Positions 58,216 through 64,000 of a stretch of 64,000 nucleotides of DNA are shown piece after piece. The notes under the pieces were generated by a model. The model saw only the letters and a program-made list of their open reading frames with translations. It made no database searches and was not told the DNA's origin. The stretch's first letter is position 1. Every line of letters starts with the position of its first letter. The stretch comes from Wuchereria bancrofti (Eukaryota; Nematoda; Chromadorea; Rhabditida; Onchocercidae). Location: assembly GCA_005281725.1 (NCBI GenBank), contig SSBO01000003.1:4154495-4218494 (forward strand). The letters are read 5' to 3'. Made by a program: the position numbers and the translations under genes.

Positions 58216-61200
58216 ATGGTAAAGCGCAAGAAATCCAAAGGGGTAAGTGTGGAATCTCTTGAATGCTGAGACTGGAAATTTCAATAGGCTTGAAATTCCT
58301 GCAATAAAGTGTTGTGTTTTTGTCAGGAATCAATATCTCTTGATGGTTATGAATTCAGCATAGCAGAGTTACTTCTTTTCAAATTTTCAAAATTTTTGAC
58401 CAGATTGGAAGCGTCGTCATTTTTCGTGTCAGAGGTGTCTAAGATGTAGTTGTCATCGTTTTACCAACAGAAACTGTGCAATACGCTAATTGGAGTTTTA
58501 ATTACTCAATATTTTAAAGTAAAAGAAATCGGAAAAGTAATGTCACAGTAAATTAAAAAGACAGGAAACAGTTCAGAAAGGAGATGAGAAATAATTTCGA
58601 AAACAAGCAGAAGGATTTAGATTTAAAAAGAAATGTTCCAATTAACGGACATAAAATAACAAAAAAAAAGAAATATTATGAAGCACCAAAAAAGATTCAA
58701 ATTAAAACTTGATACAAATGTATCTTGCCTGCTTAATTTCATTTTTATTTTGCCCCTTGTTGAATTTCAATATCTAGATATTTCGTCCAAAGTGTCCAAA
58801 TAGGTAAAATCAGCCTAACCTGGACTTTGTAGAAACTGCATCACTGCTTCGGGTCTATTCGAGCTATCCCATTCAAAGGACTCGTAAAATTTGCAAATAG
58901 TACATATAGCAATTTGGAAATTCTTTTTCAAGTTTTTTTAGACCTTTTTAAAGACGTGTTCCAAGTTACCAATTTAGCTTTGGTACTAGTGAAAAGTTCG
59001 ACACAATCGTTCAATAAAAATTTTGGTTTTTTATGATAAAGAGGAAGGATAACTGGATTGGCTTTATTTAGTGTAAAGTGACAGGTGATAGCAATATATA
59101 TAATGCTATGTCTAATAGCTTAGCTTAACTTGAAGAAAGGAGCAGAAATAGAAATAATTGTAGAAGAAAAGCAAGAGAGAGAGCACAGTGGAGGAACTAG
59201 TGACGATGGCCACGGTAGAAGATGATGAAGGAGCGGTTATACTGACAAGACCGAAGAAAAAATCAGGCCCTGATCAAGCATTGGAGAAATTTGCGCTTGC
59301 TACTGTTGCTAAAAGTACTATTTGTTGGGTAAAAGTAATGAATGACAATTAACAGATAATACTCACTTCTCTCCTTTATTCTAACAAAGTAGAAATCTCA
59401 AGTTTTAGACAAGCGCATCATCCCTAATGATTCGTGATGTTGCAGAATAACGAGTTAATTAAATGATGTAGTTATAGTCCAGCATAGGGTGGAGAATTTA
59501 AAGTCTCATTCTTGATACACTGAACTTTTGAAATTTCATGCGGTGCTAAGGACCTCTATTTCGTGATATCGAGCAGCAGAAAACTTTGTTTCTTGTTTCC
59601 TCTCGTCACTTGCTTAAAGGATAACAAGAAAACTGAAGGAGTAATACTCGATGGGCCCACATCTATTCTGCTATGTAATTGATAAATTTATTAAAAGCTT
59701 TCACAGTTTTTGTCAAAAAGAGGTTCTGTTTCTTCAAGAAATAGACGGTTTGCGAGCAGAGTTTGCGACATTGAAGACATTTGTGCCGACAGCAATCTCA
59801 CAAGCAGCATTTGATCGGAATAAGGACTGCAACCGATACAACAATATTATTTGCTATGATCACACAAGGGTTGTACTGAGGTAATTTGATTACCATTCAC
59901 TCTAATACTTCGTGCTTTTCTACATTTGATATATATCTCGCAAACGTAAACGACAGGTGCACAAGAAAGAAATATACCTAAATTAATTATTGGCGAATAT
60001 ATCTTTCCATAGATTCAATGTGCCTCCGGATAGGGATTACATTCATGCTAATTATGTTCGGACATCACTCTGCAATCTTCCTAACAATTTTATTTGTACA
60101 CAGGTGTGAACAGCTTTCTTATAAACTATTTTTACTATGTTAGTTGAAGTTTCCTGCTATATAAATGATTCTAAACATAATAATACATCATATTAGCGTC
60201 TCTGACATTGATTACTACGATTTGTGCATAATGTCGTTGTATCTTGCCACCATAAAACTAGAAGTATTAAAGGGCCCAATGGATTCGACAGTGAATGATT
60301 TTTGGCGCTTGGTATGGCAGGAGAAGCCAAAAACTATAGTTATGTTGTGTAAAGTAATAGAATGCGGTAAACAAAAATGCTCCCAATATTTTCCATTGAA
60401 TCAGGGTGAAACAAAGCAATACGGAAAGATTATCGTTAAAAACGTCCGAAAAACTTCATCACCTTCAGAAAAGGTTTAATGACTTCAATTTTTACCTTAT
60501 TTTCTGAAATTATATTTATTAAAATTCGTAAAGCAAAACTATTTTCTACTGGATTATTTTTATGGTGAAGTTATCAAGAAACTTGTTACATCTTTATTAT
60601 TTCCATAAGTCTTCACTTTCAAGATTTTTGTTCTGAAAATATTATTGGAGAACTCCTCAGGTTTTTGAAGCAATTCAAATGAACGTCAACGTGAAGGGAA
60701 ATCCAGCAATTGTATTAACCCTATTCAAATGGTTAGACTGGCCAGGTAAAGTGAACACTTTAATTTTCTTGAATTTTATATGAAATTTCTTTACAGCTTT
60801 GCATGCAATTAGCATTTCCGAAACGCTGTTTTTTCCAGATGCTAATTCGCAAATAATTTTTACAAAAAAAAAAAAAAAAAAAGCGTTACGGAAACAAACT
60901 GTCACACTATAACTCCCGATCTTTTAACCATTCTGGATCCTTAAAGTGCTGAATCTATGAATAGTCTCGACGAAATTTTTGGAAGCACTTTTTAGCAATA
61001 GCAATTTGTCTTCTGATATTTCTACAAGGAAAAGAGTAATTTCAGACTTTGGAGTGCCAACATCTGGAATGGGAATGTTACGAATCCTGCGACAAATTCG
61101 AGATCAGCCTCGAAGCACAGCAATTATTCACTGTTCTGCAGGTGTCGGAAGATCGGGAACAATCATTGCATGCGAGATCTGCTTGAAGATCCTTCTTGAA

Positions 61201-61667
61201 GGGAAAGATCTCAATGTAAGATTTATTATTTTATTCCTTGAAAGTAATATCACAATAAAAATGGTGTGATATGATTTTGTTTTAGTTGCTTATTTGTTCG
61301 TTACAGTTTTGACATATGAACACAACGAGTTAGTACCATGCAAACAGAAGGCCAATATATATGTATTTGCATAGGCTATGAATGCATGTTTTCATCTTTG
61401 TTGTCATATTTTCCAGGTATCAGTGTTCCAGAGGACAGAATGATCTGTTACAACTCCTAGCGCACTTTCTAATCTTTATTTTAGGTGCTGGATGTCATAA
61501 AAGAAATACGAACACAGCGAGCTGGTGCCGTGCAAACAGAAGGCCAATATGTATATTTGCATAGGACACTGTGCGAATATATAAATGCTAAAAAAATTGC
61601 TAAAGAAAAGATCGCAGAATTCTTTACGTCCTATTTGGCTTATGCAAGCAGTTGTAAAGGAGAATAA
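58216..61667 (+). CDS. protein tyrosine phosphatase, apparently intact (PTP-B)
   Basis: Eight phased exons, about 349 aa: 58216-58242, 59164-59314, 59739-59880, 60013-60103, 60273-60473, 60661-60745, 61046-61215 and 61485-61667. The N-terminus is basic (MVKRKKSKG then KKSKRESTVEELV). The catalytic domain shows DGLRAEFATLK, NRYNNIICYDHTRVVL, RDYIHANYVRTS, FICTQ, GPMDSTVNDFWRLV, WLDWPDFGVP (intact WPD loop), IIHCSAGVGRSGTI (intact phosphate-binding loop) and RAGAVQTEGQYVYLHRTL (Q-loop Gln present). It ends after a short helix (IAKEKIAEFF). It should dephosphorylate phosphotyrosine and is probably soluble: no signal peptide or TM. Its N-terminal style matches PTP-A, so the two may be paralogues of the expanded nematode PTP family. 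The exon 2 donor (GTACTA) was chosen because it restores family-like sequence. AATAAA lies at 61779. Confidence 0.93.
61319..61375 (+). pseudogene. partial duplicate of the last PTP-B exon inside intron 7
   Basis: This intron segment matches 61511-61565 of the final exon (AACACA-CGAG-T-GT-CC-TG, CAAACAGAAGGCCAATAT, TTTGCATAGG). There are about five differences, nearly all A/G or C/T transitions, plus a two-base insertion that would break the frame. It is a local 55-base tandem duplication and cannot replace the exon. Confidence 0.9.
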
Positions 61668-61778
61668 TTCTTTCAGTGTTATTATTGATGAGGATGCTTA
61701 ATGAATGATAGTGCAATAATAAGAACGGCAACATTTCTTGAACATACTGCTTGAAGCATCCCAAAATTCCACGGTTTC

Positions 61779-61784
61779 AATAAA
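61779..61784 (+). promoter_or_regulatory. polyadenylation signal of PTP-B
   Basis: AATAAA 112 bases after the PTP-B stop codon; the first canonical signal downstream. Confidence 0.6.
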
Positions 61785-62630
61785 AGATCCATTTATCAAT
61801 TGTCAGACTATTGTGCTTCAAATAATTTTTGCAAAACACGAAATAAAAATTGGAGTAATAAAACTTTGCATTACTCCATTATTACTTCTCATATAAACAG
61901 TTGGTGATATAAATGGTGACCTAAGTAAAATATTAATTTCATTAAAATTTCATTAAACTATATTGAATTATATGATTACATTAAATTATATTGAGGAAAT
62001 AATTTAAACTTAGAAGGGAGAAGTATGTCTTTACATGCTTATTATTAGTCAAATCTGGATGTTATCTAAATAAACAACGAATGATGAATTTCGTGATTTC
62101 CTCTTCTGTTCTATGGTTGTTTCCTAATTTTTTTTTAAACAATGGATGTTGTTCATCCGCGACATTTTTTTAATAAATTCAAAATGTTAAACTGGAAAAC
62201 AAATTCGAAATAATAAGACGAACTGACAAAGACTTGATAATAATTAATTGCTATTAAGTTCAGACAAGTTTATTGGCTACAACCCTATACATCTATCACA
62301 TCTATCAAATGCAACATTGTTTATTTAAAATAATAATTTGAAGGTAACATAACTTCCAGATGGAGTTGCCACTGGGTTAGTGTAGTACCAAATGCATACA
62401 CTCCAAATTTCTTTACACTCCAACTTATAAATTATCTATCGCATAGTATGCTATAAATACGGCAAAAAATTATCTTGAGGAATTCAAGAAATTTTACTAA
62501 CATTCTAAGTGTGTATGAAAAACAGTTCTTTCATACGATTATTTCTCATTTTTGAAAGTTCAGTGTTTTTGAATCCTTCCGAGTAGTGAAACTTCACAAA
62601 CAAATTCTTTATTTTAGAAATTTGTTTAAA

Positions 62631-62710
62631 AAGAGGTTATAACCAATACTTCCAGAACGAAATATCCGTCAAACACAATTTTCGTATAAATGTATTGGTT
62701 ATAACCTCTT
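62631..62710. repeat. 19-bp perfect inverted repeat
   Basis: Arms 62631-62649 (AAGAGGTTATAACCAATAC) and 62692-62710 are exact reverse complements, separated by 42 bases. Each arm itself contains the palindrome GGTTATAACC. It lies just 3' of the last modelled exon of the paired-box gene. It could be a foldback/MITE relic or a hairpin in that transcript. Confidence 0.95.
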
Positions 62711-62743
62711 CCGCTGCATATTCCTTTATCAAAGTGTGCTTAC

Positions 62744-63784
62744 CTTTGAATTAAGTAAGATTTAACCGGTCGACTAGCACCATTTAACGTAACACCAGCA
62801 CTACAGCTTCTGCATACTTCCTGATAATTGTTATTCGGGACTGAATCAGCATTCATATCATTGCTGCAATCTATGTTTTTCTTCGTCGTGGAAAATGTGG
62901 AGCGCGGTTGCATGGAGCCTGTACGCCGATATCTACGAAATACAAATTTTCATTTAAGAGAAGATTATTTCCCATTAGTCATTTTTATTTTTATAAAACT
63001 TAGTGTTGATCAAATATTTCTGGTGAAGAGAACATTTTAATTATCTGTTATCAAATGAAGCATGAAATGGTGCGCAGTGAGTTACATTTTGAAATCTTTT
63101 TAAATATACAAACATTAAACCTTGTCATGATTTTCGAAACACAACTGTGTGTTACACCAATAATGCGAGCAATATGGCTTATTCTGTGACCCTTTTCGTA
63201 AAGCTGCAGAATTTTTTGCCTTTCTTCCATCGCAAGCGGTCGACCAGGATTGTATGGTCGTCCAAGCTTATTCTTAGCTTCAAAAATAAGAAAAGCTCAT
63301 TCTACAGTACAATACAATAATTCATACAAGTAGTACAATTCTACAGTACAATAATTCATACAAGTAGTAGAAAACTGGTTAAGCCACGATTAAGAGAACT
63401 GCATTTAAATTTAAATTAGTTATAAATGATATAGAAGGAAGAACAAAGTTTTAACGTAATTATAAAATGCTAAACGTCTACTCAACCTGACTTGTTCTCA
63501 TTGGTTTTAATTACAATATGTTCAAATTTCTTTTCCTAATACGAAAAAATCATATGAAATTGTCGAAAACATAGCAACGTACAGGATATAGCTAGCGGCG
63601 TATTAGAAGCAATTAATTTACAAGGATTTTTAGGCTGTTTTTCTTTCTTCATACTTTCGCAGTGTTTCGAAGGATTTATGATACATGAATTTGACGACAA
63701 AGGATGTGGCAGTATGTACTGCTGCGCTTCTATTGGAACAGTGCAGGATAGAGCTGGTGTGAAACAAGACGCATTGTCATGTCC
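62744..63784 (-). CDS. paired-box (PAI subdomain) transcription factor, partial
   Basis: Three phased minus-strand exons: 63784-63583, 63277-63121 and 62932-62744. The middle exon begins KNKLGRPYNPGRPLAMEERQ and continues KILQLYEKGHRISHIARIIG, VTHSCVSKIMTR; the next continues RYRRTGSMQPR. This is the N-terminal PAI helix-turn-helix half of a paired domain (family consensus GRPL...R..IV.L...G....IAR...V.H.CVSKI). After MQPRS the sequence becomes Ser/Asn-rich (NIDCSNDMNADSVPNNNYQ) with no RED subdomain in view. That matches nematode npax-type or divergent Pax-3-like proteins. Exon 1 encodes a Pro/Ser-rich segment; its acceptor shows the true start lies above 63784. The last exon ends with GTAAGC, so more exons follow below 62744. 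A nuclear DNA-binding regulator is expected. No homeodomain was found. Confidence 0.85.
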
Positions 63785-63789
63785 CTGAA

Positions 63790-64000
63790 ACAATAAGATG
63801 TGCATTTTTTAAATCTTATCTTTTGAGGTTTTTTTGGATCCAAGCTTTTACACTGTTTTCTTCATTAGTTTTTTGCACAGTGACGAATGATCAAATCATC
63901 TTTTTATCAGTCTGCAAAATGTTCATGAAGGTAAGCAATTTTCATGCTCATTCATGTTACCCGTAACTTCACAACAGCTCAAATATTATTTAAACAGCAG
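63790..64000. other. window end, nothing resolved
   Basis: The 5' exons of the paired-box gene should lie here or beyond the window. A plus-strand ATGTTCATGAAG|GTAAGC at about 63919-63930 looks like a tiny start exon, but too little follows to support it. Confidence 0.3.

Overview
The window looks like nuclear DNA of a nematode, most likely a filarial or other spirurid worm (my inference; no species is claimed). It is very AT-rich. Genes are split into short exons with donors of GTAAGT/GTTTGT type and TTTTCAG acceptors. Several starts sit just downstream of an acceptor-like TTTTAG or ACAG, as in SL trans-splicing. The gene set is also nematode-like: a small PTP family, a PAI-only paired-box gene, small secreted and single-pass proteins, and a BEL/Pao LTR retrotransposon. 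Most coding sequence lies in exons too short to stand out as ORFs. I joined exons by hand using splice sites, reading phase and family similarity, so all models are predictions.

Layout. 1-5.5 kb is AT-rich spacer with one tRNA-Gly(CCC) and one possible lone exon. 5.5-6.8 kb holds a small secreted Cys-rich protein gene. 8.3-11.2 kb holds a tyrosine-phosphatase gene (PTP-A) with altered catalytic loops and a missing C-terminal end. 11.35-13.0 kb holds a duplicated segment and a single-pass membrane protein gene. 15.9-17.9 kb encodes a secreted mucin-like protein built on a 45-bp minisatellite, interrupted by an 875-base assembly gap and followed by a diverged tandem copy of its 3' end. 19.7-20.4 kb (minus) encodes a multi-pass membrane protein. 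21.2-24.3 kb encodes another signal-peptide/single-TM protein whose long intron carries LTR-like repeats.

25.1-31.0 kb is a decayed BEL/Pao retrotransposon on the minus strand, with a related LTR inserted in the opposite orientation. 31.7-38.1 kb (minus) is a complete 15-exon CNNM/ancient-conserved-domain metal transporter. 38-44.8 kb is repeat-bearing spacer. 44.8-48.05 kb (minus) is a conserved six-exon gene of unknown function. About 51.5 kb carries a candidate Sm-class small RNA. 54.4-57.1 kb is a TTC9-like TPR gene. 58.2-61.7 kb is a second, apparently intact PTP gene (PTP-B). 62.7-63.8 kb (minus) is part of a paired-box gene that runs off the modelled exons.

There is no operon-like or pathway cluster. 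The clearest internal relationships are between the two PTP genes, about 47 kb apart, one canonical and one degenerate, and among the dispersed LTR/leader repeats. The most interesting observations are the atypical PTP-A, the candidate Sm RNA, the mucin minisatellite with its ambiguous tail, the 360-bp near-identical duplication next to poly(A) tracts, the GC-AG intron in CNNM, and the membrane-protein genes that only appear when short exons are phased together.
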